Positions 1-11,800 of a DNA stretch of 64,000 bases are shown here, one piece after another. The stretch spans positions 25,631,501 through 25,695,500 of the forward strand of contig AP031355.1 in assembly GCA_037833965.1 (NCBI GenBank), written 5' to 3'. The stretch's first letter is position 1. The number at the start of each line of letters is the position of its first letter. The notes under the pieces were generated by a model, which was given only the letters and a program-made list of their open reading frames with translations, was not told the DNA's origin and ran no database searches. This stretch comes from Marchantia polymorpha subsp. ruderalis (lineage: Eukaryota; Streptophyta; Marchantiopsida; Marchantiales; Marchantiaceae). Both the position numbers and the translations under genes were made by a program.

Positions 1-1652
1 TACCCGGCGGATGGTCAAGACGCGGCCGCAAGCAGTGCACGAATTTAGAGATAATGGTGTCCCGCGTGTCTCGAATTTTGAATGACCCTTGTACACACAT
101 AGATCTTACATTTATCCCCCCTCTGAATGTCCAGTTCACAAAAGCATTTCTGATTCTGATCTTCTTCTTCTTCTTCTTTTCTCTCTGCAAGAATAAATTT
201 CTAGATTGTTTCTAAGGCTCGGAGGAGAGTTCCTCGAGCTGAACGTAGAAACATAGACTGTCAGTTTGTTTTCCTCACGAAGAAGAATATGAAATAGATG
301 ACAAGGGGCTCAGATGCGCACCAAGAGACGAATCATCACATCCTTGACGGAAGCTCTCATTACACACGTTAGAAACTTATAATACTACCTACCTTCACAT
401 GCGTAATATATTCGCAATAAAATTTTCATCATAGATGGCATGAGTTCATGCTTGTGAGCTCATGTTTCATAATATTCAAGCTACGAAAATGCTCTAGACG
501 AGGCTTCATCTTGTCTGCGGTTACCTTCTGAATAATTTTCTCGATTAGTTCTTATCTACCTAAAATTCGTACAACAGTTTCGATCAGAGGTATATAGCAC
601 AAGTATGGAATCCGAAGGCGACATGCTTATCTGTCTATCGCTATTTATCGCCACCGAGAAAGGGGGAAAACAGCGGTCATTTTCACATAACTTACTTTAG
701 AGTGGTCTATGAAGTCAGCAATGACTCTCGAGAGGAATTATATACCCTGATAGAAAGTTCAAAAGCTGCTCTTATTATCTAATATATTTAGAAGATTTTG
801 GAAATATGAGCTTCGTCTGCTGTGTCCAGTTGTAAACCAGTCAAGATGCAAATGCTCGGACTGAAATAAGTTTAGAAAATATAATGCCATAAAATGTTGC
901 ATATGAACATTTAGCCTTTTCGGGGATTTTGTTTGTATACTCTTTTCAGTTTGTTCTCATGTGAGGAAAAGGCTTTCTCGAACTTCGGGGAGAACGGAAG
1001 TACAGAGGAGCGTATTATTGAAGGTCCCCACCTTCGTATCCAAATGAGAAGAAATGAGAAAAATAGAATGTATAAGTATTCGTGTATAATGCCAAGTTTA
1101 GGTTCCTATTGTACAGTACCCACATTTCATACGTTGTAGATACGTATGTCTCGACCTGATATCGACTTATATGCGCCCAGTGCTCATTCAATGTCGACAT
1201 TCTGCGCTGTGATTTAGAAACAAAAATGAGGTGACGATTTTTCATTTCCAAGTATCGGTAATCATCACAATGATTGAAATAGATTTTCAATTATATGTTT
1301 CAATTTGCTGAAAATATGAAGCGGGACAACGAAGCTCAATTTTAAAAGTCTGAAGGAGAAAGCGCTTTCCCAAAAAGGGGTCACAGCAGGCTTTCTCGAG
1401 TAATAAAATCTTATCTTCAGAATCTTCAAAACTCTTGAAACTTGTGACATGTAGGCACAACTTTCAAGAGTTTGAAGATTCTCAACGTTGTGACAATATG
1501 TCACGGACTAAAGCAAATTCCTCCACTTTTATAAAGTGAGTGATGATTCAGGTTGCCCTATGGAATTCCTTCTTTTGAAGGGTACCCATTGTCCACGTTG
1601 CTGAAACCTTGGAAAAGAAGACGATCTCTTATTACGGACAAACCACGACATG

Positions 1653-1815
1653 GAATTCCGTGCTGCATCTGATTTTAATTTTTTGCAATAACTTCGTATA
1701 AATATCACACAATGAATACAAAAATATTAGGAACATATCAGAACACAGAATTCCGTGCTGTATCTGATTTTAAATGTTGCAAAAGCTTTACTAACATCTC
1801 ACACAATAAATACAC
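1653..1815. repeat. imperfect two-copy tandem repeat, period 95 bp
   Basis: Two diverged copies of roughly 68 bp begin at 1653 and 1748. Both start GAATTCCGTGCTG, continue with TATCTGATTTTAA-like sequence and end in a CACACAATRAATACA motif. Copies differ by scattered substitutions and small indels, so the duplication is old. No open frame is shared, and I see no target-site duplication or terminal repeat that would make it a mobile element. Confidence 0.75.
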
Positions 1816-3720
1816 CATATCTGTCCGGATGAGAGTTGTGGAGATATCTTATTCGGTTCAGATCGTAAGAACTTAGAGTACTGTACTATATTATGAAACT
1901 ATGAAAAGGTCTTATCTACCAATAATTTCCCAATATTATACGGTCAGAAAGATTTTTCCTCCATGCCTGACTGTATCCAAATATCCACTGGTTTCAGAAT
2001 CTTGCATGCGATGACCGTAGTTTTCCTTTTCACTGTCTGCTCTAACCAGTGAGAAAAACACAACGAAGTAAGCACAACAATAACACATCCCATTAAAAGA
2101 CACCGATTAGATCGAAATCTTTAAGACGCTGAAATATGTCACAGGGAGAACCGAAATACGCAAGCTACAAGAGAATCTGCAATGCTGAAGAATAATTATT
2201 CCCAAAACGGATCAAGAACGTACAAGGTCTTGATTATATCTAATGTCCATACAACTACAGTATTTGATATGCTGAGAGTAAAGGGAAGTAGCATGTCAAT
2301 CCCACGGACGCCACAGGTAGATACATCCACATGAGGAGTAGATAAATCCACCGTGCATTACAATGAGAGATTATCATTAACTTATATCGCATCTACCACA
2401 CACTTGTTCAGAATCATGAACGTGCTGTCATCCCAGCCACAAGAAATCGTTCTAAGACAATGGACATAGTTTCACGTTTAGTGCCTTCGATTTCGTAGAT
2501 AATCATTCGGTAGACATTCATGTGTAGGAGTATCGTTAGTGTCGGGGAGAGATTGGAAGAGTGAAATGAGTAGTTGTTCATTCATTATGAGATCATACTT
2601 CGTCCAAATTTGAAATGGAATAAACAATTATCTTAACTTTTAAAACCTTGTAATTCACCAAAAGCAATCATTCTTTTGCATCTCCCTAATTTCACTGCAA
2701 GAAGCAATATAACTTATTTACTTGACTATAAGAATAACATATCTATGAAAGAGGTGTGAGAGTGATTGAAATAACTCCTTGTAAGTGTAGAACGATCATC
2801 TATATCATGACTAAGATGCTCATACATTATATACTGTAAGCTCCTTGAGTATCAATGAAATATGTGCTTAAAGAATAAGAAAATATATTATATCATAATA
2901 ATTAATTTGATGGATACTGCAATAACCTTAATGTTGTTTTTTTACCATAAGGCAATACAACAGTATTCTTAGTATCGTTATTCGTATATAAAAATTTGTG
3001 GCTTCTGCCGCTTTGATATAATTGCCAGGTTGTTTCGAAATAATTTCAAATGAAATGCATTTGTTTAATATGCCCTTATCGTGTACTCTGGCACTTTTGG
3101 TTTAACGTGTCAAGATGTAAAAACATTGCTCCTTAGTTTAGTTCCATATTCATGTATGATTAAAAAAGCTAATTTTTTCATTGATAAAATGCAGATATGG
3201 TTCGATGATTCATTATTAATTTTTAAAAGTTTTGATGTATTGTTAGATGTGAAGAATCTAAATGTGATATTTTCATTTACTCTCCTACAGTATTGCTTGT
3301 CATCCCTAAATTTTCTTCTTGAAACTAAATTTTCAAATGTAATTCTATCACCTTTTAAAGCCTTGTTTTATTTGTGTTGAATATAAAAGCACCCATGAGA
3401 TGTCTTTTAGTATCTTGTATGGGGCAGGATTTCTCCATACACAATTTTTTCAGTTGACAGGATATGTTGTGTTTCGAAAATTTACACCTCACGCATTTTT
3501 TTCACCTGATGATGTAGAATTATTCGAATCATTAAAATGGATCAAACATTTACAAAAAGTCTACAGTCGCTTAAAGGATCCAGCCAAACATTGTACTAGT
3601 AAGGCTTGTATATGGTTTTGCATCATAACTTTGAGTCTCATCGTATAACATCTCTAAGTTAATGAGATCCTGCATTCATCTAGACCATCGAAATGAATCT
3701 TCATTTCTCACTCGCAACCA

Positions 3721-3762
3721 ATCTAACCAAATATCTCTACCAGTAGAGATATTTGGTCAGAT
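3721..3762. repeat. long inverted repeat (hairpin), 20-bp stem with one mismatch
   Basis: The core arms ACCAAATATCTCTAC (3726-3740) and GTAGAGATATTTGGT (3743-3757) are exact reverse complements separated only by CA. After one mismatch (3725/3758) pairing resumes for four more bases on each side (3721-3724 with 3759-3762). Such a near-loopless palindrome could extrude a cruciform. It may be the end product of a small inverted-repeat element, but I see no flanking duplication to prove this. Confidence 0.85.
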
Positions 3763-4199
3763 GCAATCAGTCCATGTGACTTGTTTCTTTTTTGAAGTAC
3801 CACCATGATATCTACTTAAGACATCATTGTGGTTAGGTTGTTTGTTGTTGTGTAAGAGTTCAGACATCTCAATTGGAACGATATCGAAATCCTTCATACT
3901 CGACTTTTTCAAAGTAGATGAATAAGTTTTTTTTAAAACAAATGCAAATCAATGTGATCGTATTGTATCACACATGATGTAATTTACTGACAGAGATTAT
4001 CAGACTAAATGACATGAATGTCAAAATATATATCTACATCTAACATTGTGATAATGTTACATCTCATGTAAGAAATATTTAATTCAGAAGAAGTACTTTA
4101 CAGTCAGTATCTAGTAAAAAATCGCATGATGTAATGATTGCAAATATGTTGCATTAACATATAACCAACTAATCTAAATTAAAATTAATTGAAACTTAT

Positions 4200-5240
4200 T
4201 AAATGAAAGGATACGAGATAGATTCATGAAGAGATCGGAGACCAGCCCCATACTACCCTTCGGTCTCATCCTCGTACGGGCGGATCGGGTTTTGCATCCT
4301 TTTTCTTATGTTGCTGGCATTTTCCATTAACTCCAGAATTGCAAACCGCATCATTACAGTATGGCTGCCATCAGTAGCGCAGGGGGATCATTACACGATC
4401 AAGCAGATTAGTCACATGCCCTCTACGCTCTCTCTCGCATGTCCTACGAGGCAGTGACAGTTCGTAAACCGAAGCAACTGGTCATCCTTCGAGACCTGGA
4501 AGTTTCACGAGATCACGGACACGGACGTAACACACACGTGCTCCGTCACGGAATTCTGCAGTTCCTTCGCCGGAGCTTCGGTCTCTACCCTACCGAGAAG
4601 CTACGTGGTTGACGGGGATGTCACTCACTGACGTACGATTATCCTCCACGGGACATAAGTGGTCAACGAGATGGCGCGAGCGTCCGATCCTCATCGAACG
4701 GCTGAAATTGAATCGGCTCCGAGACTGCGTCAGTTACATTTATCCTGAGTGTGATTCGAGGGCGGGAGTTAATGGAATAGTCAGAAAGTGAACAATTTGA
4801 ATTCCGCATTGAATTGCGTGTCCGCAAGACAAAGGCTTTGGACCGGGTACGAAGGATTGACTGTTGTGCAATAGTGATCTTGACTGAGGAGGATGTGACA
4901 CGTGGCTGGTGTTTATGTTCCAGTTTCAGTTATTCGACCCTGATAGCCGTGCGCGGGCATTAGTACCTCTCTCTCCATATTTCGATATGGCATTCATCTC
5001 GAACGAGGCCACGGTCACTTACCAAACATAAAGGAGTTCATGCAGACGAGATACAGTATTGCGGTGCAATTCAGTGACCTGCTCGCTCCATTAATTTCTC
5101 TTATGCTCATAAGTTTCACACGACAAATGGATCTAAAACAGTCTCTTAGCCTTTTTGAACATTCATTAACTAGAGGGTCCCCGGGTCATGGGATTATAAT
5201 TCGTAGGATTCATAGTGGGTACCTCCTACACTTCATAGTG
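4200..5240. other. GC-richer island without a recognised gene
   Basis: Base composition rises compared with both sides, and CpG dinucleotides and an ACACGTG-type E/G-box core (about 4531-4540) are present. The best frames (4609-4791 and 5040-5252, plus strand) are about 60-70 codons and show no family resemblance. This could be a regulatory island or the decayed end of a gene; I cannot choose between them. Confidence 0.4.
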
Positions 5241-7000
5241 GGCAACTTTTGATTCCGTTGCAATAATTGTCCAATCTTTTATTTCATGAATAATGGCTTT
5301 CACCCCAATTTTGGAATATCCCAAGAGGATGCCTTTACTTTGGAAAACCTTAGATTCGACTCAATCTACCTACAAACAATTTAGATAGTTTCTGTGTTAA
5401 GCTTTTATGCTAAAGACTTCACTTTTATGGTTTTTTAATGATTAAATTTTGAATCTCTTAAAGAGTAATAATTTATATGCATTTGGTCATTTCTCTTATC
5501 ATATTATATTATAGAACAAATATGATCAACTACATTATATTACATGAAAAAAGACTCAAGAATGGCGTCTCTTTTCAAGGGCATGAATCTCAATTTTGAA
5601 TCTTATTAAGTTTTATAAGTCAACTACTTGTCACTTCAAACTAATGATGATCATGTTTGAACATAAACTATCTACAATCCAAACCTGATACTAATATTCT
5701 GATGTTCAGATTAAATGATAAAGATAGATATATTTATATAGTATATGAACATGTAACAAATGAAATTATGGCAATCGATAATGCATAAAAATATTTTTAA
5801 GGGTAACAATCCATTATCAAATGCAGTTTATGGCAGAAATAATATCATGAGATTTATATCGTCATGTATTATCAATTAATCAAAAAAATATTTCTGAATC
5901 ATATCAATATAATTCATTAATTTGAAGAGAAATTGAAAAAATATCGTTATATTTTACATTTTTTGTAAGTTGATTTTTTTTCCAAAACAGATGATTTCTA
6001 TGCTCTGTTTTGAAAACAAAATGTCAACTTATAAAAGTTTTATACCATCAAGTTTTCATATTTGTTTTTATACGATTTCTTCAGCTCTCAAACTATCTCA
6101 ACATCTAAATGATATGTTGTCATCAAATTTGATTATGGTGGTATTCTTAATCAAAACTTCATGATTAAGAAAAACAGACCAAACTCATAAGTTTTTGATT
6201 TCATATACCTGAATTTTTATATTTCATGACAACTGTTTTGTGTAAAAAATTTAGCTTGTTTTCGAATTTGAATTTTTTTACATAAAGAATTCAAATTGAT
6301 CATCTTTTTATTTTCCTAATTTTTAATAATATTCTAAATCTATATAATTTCTAATTTATTATATTCTGATCTTCATGAATAATCATGTGATTTGATTTAC
6401 ATAATCTATTCATATGCATCAATATGGAAGCTTGAAGTCTACATGTTTTAAGAATCAGTTATTAAATTCTTTTTTTGAGTTTGAAGAATTTTTGAAATAC
6501 AATATCGTAAGTAAAAACTTGTAACATGCGTCAAAAGTGACATAATTGTTTTCAGATGATTTTTTTGAATAGATGAATCTTGTATATTTTTCAGTATACA
6601 TCTCTAAATGGCTTTGAAGTAAATACAGAAATAAACATCAATTGTACTTACATATAGTGTATTCAAAAAATAAATTCATCTTGAACATCTCATTGCCAAA
6701 TTTTTACTGAAATAAAAGAAGATTTTCGTGCAATGGTTAAGGATTTCCAATTCTTAGTTAACATAAACTATGATTTGTGTTGGAGAGTATTTGATCAATA
6801 ACTTTAATCTAAGAATTCAAAAGACGTAGTGGATTGGGTTGCAAATTAGTTGATTTAGCAGTTAAGTACATGCTAAGATGCAAATATGCTGAACTGTGAA
6901 TGACAATAATAATATTGTAAGCAAGAGAGTGGATTGCAAATGGGTACAAGCAATTCTACGAAATAAAAACTGTCTTGCTAGTTATAAACATGAACCACAC
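5240..7000. other. AT-rich gene-free block
   Basis: The stretch is visibly AT-dominated with many A and T runs and no frame longer than about 65 codons. I see no gene, no terminal repeats and no clear tandem structure. Confidence 0.6.
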
Positions 7001-7113
7001 ATTCAGCATCCTTCGTAGGAGTAAGACATGTTTCAGTTTCGGTAAATTGAAGTTGTAGTTGCGTTGGTTTCTGAAACGACAGGAGGCATCTAGCGGCTAG
7101 ATACCTACTGGAA

Positions 7114-7145
7114 TGTGGAAGGGGCTAGACTCTAGCCCTTCCACA
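7114..7145. repeat. hairpin with one bulged base
   Basis: The left arm TGTGGAAGGGGCTAGA (7114-7129) pairs with the right arm TCTAGCCCTTCCACA (7131-7145) across a single C, with one extra G bulged in the left arm. About 15 base pairs form, which is strong for such a short loop. No T-run follows and the locus is eukaryotic, so it is not called as a terminator. Confidence 0.8.
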
Positions 7146-7336
7146 ATTTTTGGGGTGCTTTCAGAGAAAGTATGTCCATTCTAAATCCAGACACAGACAA
7201 ACGATGGATAATTCCAAATTGTACAGCTATGGGTCTCATATTCACCCACAGTCTGGCATGGAAAACATATCTTCTCCACCATATTTTATGAACAACCTTG
7301 TGAGAATGCTAATTTGCATGGTCCTGATAAACTTCT

Positions 7337-7501
7337 ACACTTTTAACAAGCATCAGTTCATATTTCTCACGTTGAGATTGTGCAATTACTGACACGACAA
7401 TTATTCACGGTTGAGATGTGTCAATATATAAAGCTGTAATTATTCTCCAATATTGTATACACTATTAACAAGCATCATTTCATATTTCTCACGTTGAGAT
7501 T
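7337..7501 (+). repeat. direct repeat pair of about 43 bp, offset 122 bp
   Basis: Copies at 7337-7379 and 7459-7501 share AACAAGCATCA, then TTCATATTTCTCACGTTGAG, with about two substitutions between them. The intervening 79 bp contains a third, shorter echo (ACGGTTGAGATGTG near 7407-7420), hinting at an older tandem array. No coding potential is associated. Confidence 0.75.
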
Positions 7502-8601
7502 TGCACATCGAAGATCGAGCGCAGACTCATTGATTTCTACAAACCTCAAGCCCGCATGGTTTGGCCTTGAACTCCACTGGTCTTCAACAAAAATATTTCA
7601 CTGACTGCGTTTATGACTGTGATCGGGCCTCGGGTTTATTGGGCATAGAGTGAAGTCAGTTCAACACCAATAGTTTGTAGGGGAAAGATCCAATCCGATC
7701 AGATTCCTTCACGTTGAAACCGCGGGTTCTAAATCTTGTACGAGGTATACTCAAACACATGCTTACCTCGCTTACGCACCAACAATTCTTTCACAACTTG
7801 TTAATGTTGAAGATGACGGACAAATTACCAGGTATCTAAACATAGTTATTAAGATCTGGTCTTTGTCATCCGATGTTATGTTTACAATTAATATCTTCCT
7901 ACCAGTAACTGCACTATCACTACTCATTGTACGCCTTCCAGTGCGGGGCTGACGTTGTGAGAAGCAAATATCCAATTTCGTCAGGAAGTTCTTCACATGA
8001 CTTCTCGTCTTGTAAGGTCATGAGTTAGTCTAGGACATTCTTTCAGCAATCGCCTGCTATGTTGATGAGTAAATTACGTGCTCATAAATTACTGCAATAG
8101 TAGCTAAGCACGTGAAGGTACTTCCAGGCATTGTCGAATAATTGAGGGTCCATCACCCATTTGAGGTAGATCACTGTCGCGTTACAGCTGAGTCGCAGCC
8201 ATTACGAATAACGAACCAAATGTGGAACACACAAAACAGGCTTATCGGCATTCAGATGGAGAATGATGTCCATCTTCTTGTGTTCCGAAGCTTTCCCATT
8301 AGTAGGGTCAATCAACGCTGTCAAGCTTACACGTTTGTTATCACGTCCTATGGTGTTCCTAGGAAAAAATTCTCTTTTGATTCTCCACATCTCTCTCCTT
8401 TAATTGACGAACTACGGAGTAGTCACCCACTACTCACGACAATGTAAAACCGCGAGTATTCAATCAGCAAGGAGGGATCGACAGTACAACGTATGAATCA
8501 TCTGTGATTTTTTTGACTGTCCACCACCAACCGAAAAAAATTCAACGCACAAAAGATATCTTTCGGTGTGGAATTTCAAACTAAGAAATTTCTGGGTTCT
8601 C

Positions 8602-8607
8602 TTTATT
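8602..8607 (-). terminator. candidate CPN60A polyadenylation signal (AATAAA)
   Basis: Minus-strand AATAAA (TTTATT on the plus strand) lies a little over 220 bases beyond the CPN60A stop codon, a plausible 3' UTR length for a plant mRNA. Plant signals are degenerate, so this is a candidate only. Confidence 0.45.
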
Positions 8608-8829
8608 GATCAATGTAATTAGATGGCACTACAACAAAACTTGAGTGTGTGGAAGGATGTGCGGGACAGCTCAATTTAGTACAAAGGTAAAAGGGGCCAG
8701 ATCCGGGCAGCCAGCCCCACTGAGCACTACTGAATTCAGGGGTTTCAGGTGGGTAGGCGCCAGCTGAGTAGATAATCTGTAGGACCCTAATCTGATCTGA
8801 ATAACATGTTATAAGGTGTTCTAGCTGTT

Positions 8830-11800
8830 TTACATAGTCATGCCTGGTACTTGTGGCACGGAAGATCTAGCTTTTTGAACCTTCTCCACAACAATGGCTT
8901 GAGTCGTCAACACCATACCGGCAACTGAAGCAGCGTTTTGCAAGGCACACCTCGTCACTTTAGCGGGATCAATGACTCCGGATGCCAACAAATCCTCGTA
9001 CACATCGGTCATAGCGTTGTATCCATACTGCCAGTCCTGTTCAAGGATCTTCTCGACTACGACCGCGCCCTCAACTCCGGCGTTTGCAGCGATCAAGGAG
9101 GCTGGTGCGAGGAGAGCCTGTAAAAGTATACACAACAATTATAAAACGTGGTGTTTGAAGGCTGAGCAAAGGTAAATCAATCCATGAAAGAATCTTCTTG
9201 GAAAAAAATCCTGATTTCATCGCGACCACATGCGTAGATGTGGGTCTGATAAACTTTTGTTACAACGAATCCTGTATGTTACTTCAGAAAAATGGAGGAG
9301 TGTTGGGAAAAACAACGAAAGAAGCATACCTTTTGTACAATGTCGGCTCCCAGCTTCTCTTCCGCGTCTAAGATGGTTTCCTTGATTGCAGGAACAAAGG
9401 CGGACAAGTGGACCATGGTGGCACCTCCACCAGGTACGATACCCTCCTCGATGGCAGCGAAGGTAGCGTTCTTGGCATCCTCCACTCTCAGTTTCCTGTC
9501 CTCCAATTCACTTTCAGTGGCAGCTCCAACCTGTACGAAAGGGAAGCCACAGATGTCAAAACTAGTAACACGAGTCCAGTTTGTTAATAGGTAAGAGATA
9601 GCCAGTCAAGTTCCTCCATTCTATTTTAACAGGTGGAAAACCTTAATGACCTTGGTCTTACCTTAATGACAGCGACACCACCAGATAGCTTAGCGATACG
9701 CTCGGAGAGCTTCTCCGTGTCGTAGACAGAGTCAGTCTCTTGGAGCTCCTTCTTAATTTGGGCAATTCGGGCCTGAATCTCATCCTTGGATGCAGCATCG
9801 GCAATCATGGTGGTGGTGCTGTTGTACACAGTAACCTTCCTGGCAATACCTAGCTGCTCAACGGAACAGTTCTCTACTTTCATGCCCAAGTCATTAGCCA
9901 GAAACTCGGATCCAGTGAGGATGGCAATATCCTGGAGGAGGGCCTTTCGGCGCTCACCAAAACCTGGTGCCTTGATGGCGACGACTTGCAATACACCACG
10001 GAGCTTGTTAACCACCAACGTTGCCAAAGCCTCTCCTGACACATCTTCAGCGATGATGACCAATGGGGCATTGAGCTGGGTTGTCTTCTCCAAAACTGGG
10101 ATGATGTCCTTGATGGAGGTTATCTTCTGGTCAGTGACCAGAACCCTAGCGTTCTCGAACTCGACGGTCAGCTTCTCCTGGTTCGTGACGAACTGAGGGG
10201 AAACGTATCCTCTGTCGATCTGGCCAATGGACATTAAGAGTTGAGATGAGCACCGCAAATCCAGGTAATGAGAACCTTGAGATTACTCAAAATAATAACG
10301 TGAAGAAGGAGATGGATAAGCCGGCGGTTTCATCCACTCATTCATGTTATCTCATCCATTCATGTACGGGCTTCTACAGGAAACGCAAAATACACCTGCA
10401 CAATCTAGGACTAAACTACGCTATACGAATGTTCCCTCCACCATAAGTTTTATCATAAATTGATAGCTAATACTCGATGTAGGTAAAGCATCTACAGTTC
10501 AATCAGCGTATCGCAATTTGCAGAGTAGCCACGAGTTCATGACAATTGTATTTTTCACGCAGCAAGAACAGAATGATTAATCTGGGCACAGAAGTGTGCA
10601 TCACTTACCTCCATACCCTCCTCGACCTCGACCGTGGTCTCGAACGAAGAGGATGATTCGATAGACAGAACACCGTCAGGGCCGACCTTGTCGATGGCAT
10701 CAGCGATCAATGTACCGACGAACTCATCATTTCCAGCGGAAATAGAGGCGACAGCTGTGCGGTCAAAGCGAAGTCAGCAGAGGTCTAAATGATCAGACAG
10801 GCTGCACGACAAAGCGAACCAGAAATGAAAAATAGGTGCAGCTGTAATTACTCACCCTTGATCACATCACGCCCCTGGACTTGTCGTGCTCTTTTCTTGA
10901 GCTCCGCAATCAGTCCAACTACAGTCTTGTCAATTCCCTTCTTGATAGAAACGGGGTTTGCTCCGGCAGTGACGTTCAAGAGTCCAAGCTTGATCAACTC
11001 CCTGGCCAAAACTGAAGCAGTTGTAGTTCCGTCTCCAGCCGAGTCATTGGTCTTGCTAGCAACCTGCAAGCCCCAAGAAAATGGTGTGATTAAAAATTAG
11101 AAGAAACAAAGGTCAGCTAGGGCGGGAGATTTTGGTGGTATATTAGCGTACGATTCTCAGACTGCACTTTCAGGAAGTACAGAAGGGCATGGGTCAAATT
11201 CACGACCACAATTCCATACGAAACAACGCACTTGTGCAAGGAGGCAGAACTCTCTTCAGTCAAGGCGATACTGCAGCTTCTAGGACAGTTTAAGAGACAC
11301 TTCAGGCGACAAGGCATATGAAGAGAAACCTCTAAAACCCTCGAAGGATAACGTCAGTCATCGCGTAATGGTACACATATATGAGCAAACTACGTAACGA
11401 AATCTCACTCGCTTTGAGACGAAAGCTATTGACACAAGAAGTAAGATAGTTCCGTCGATGAATTCCAGGATTAAAACTAGAGAAACCAGTGCAGAAGTTC
11501 ATGAATTGAAAGAATTTCATCGGCAGGATGGCCATGCGAAAGAAAGTGGGACAAGGGCAATAAAGGATTTTGTGGACACCAGCGTTTATCTCCGTCATTA
11601 TGATGAAACATTGACCAAAAGATAACTCACCTCACGAATGAGGGCGGCTCCGGCGTTCTCCATAGCGTCGGGTAATTCAATAGCACGTGCAATTGTGACA
11701 CCGTCATTGATGACCTTGGGGGTACCGAACTCGTCAAGAACGACGTTCCTTCCTGCGCGAATACAGAAGAGAAATACTCGGGAGATTACGCTTCCAGTTC

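Larger units (their letters stand above)
1..4200. other. gene-free AT-leaning intergenic DNA
   Basis: I recognise no gene here. Open frames are short (about 60-100 codons), lie on both strands and resemble no family I know. The two longest consecutive plus-strand frames (3081-3380 and 3400-3648) give hydrophobic, Phe/Leu/Ser-rich translations typical of translated AT-rich DNA. The stretch holds a CTT-type run near 161-180, an imperfect tandem duplication at 1653-1815 and a long hairpin at 3721-3762, listed separately. There is no flanking splice or promoter context that would argue for a gene. Confidence 0.6.
7000..8829. other. 3' flank of CPN60A, no gene recognised
   Basis: Mixed-composition DNA downstream of the minus-strand CPN60A gene. 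It holds a hairpin (7114-7145), a 43-bp direct repeat pair (7337-7501) and a probable polyadenylation signal for CPN60A (8602-8607). The plus-strand frame at 8142-8447 (101 codons) and its minus-strand partner at 8202-8390 have no recognisable domains, and I treat both as chance. Confidence 0.5.

Noticed and set aside
3081-3648. Two consecutive hydrophobic frames suggesting inserted organellar DNA
   Set aside because: I could not match them to any mitochondrial or plastid gene, and AT-rich DNA gives such Phe/Leu-rich frames by chance.
10848-11069. Cpn60 exons as separate small genes or pseudogene pieces
   Set aside because: All eight pieces join through canonical GT-AG sites in phase to a full-length protein, so this is one intact gene.
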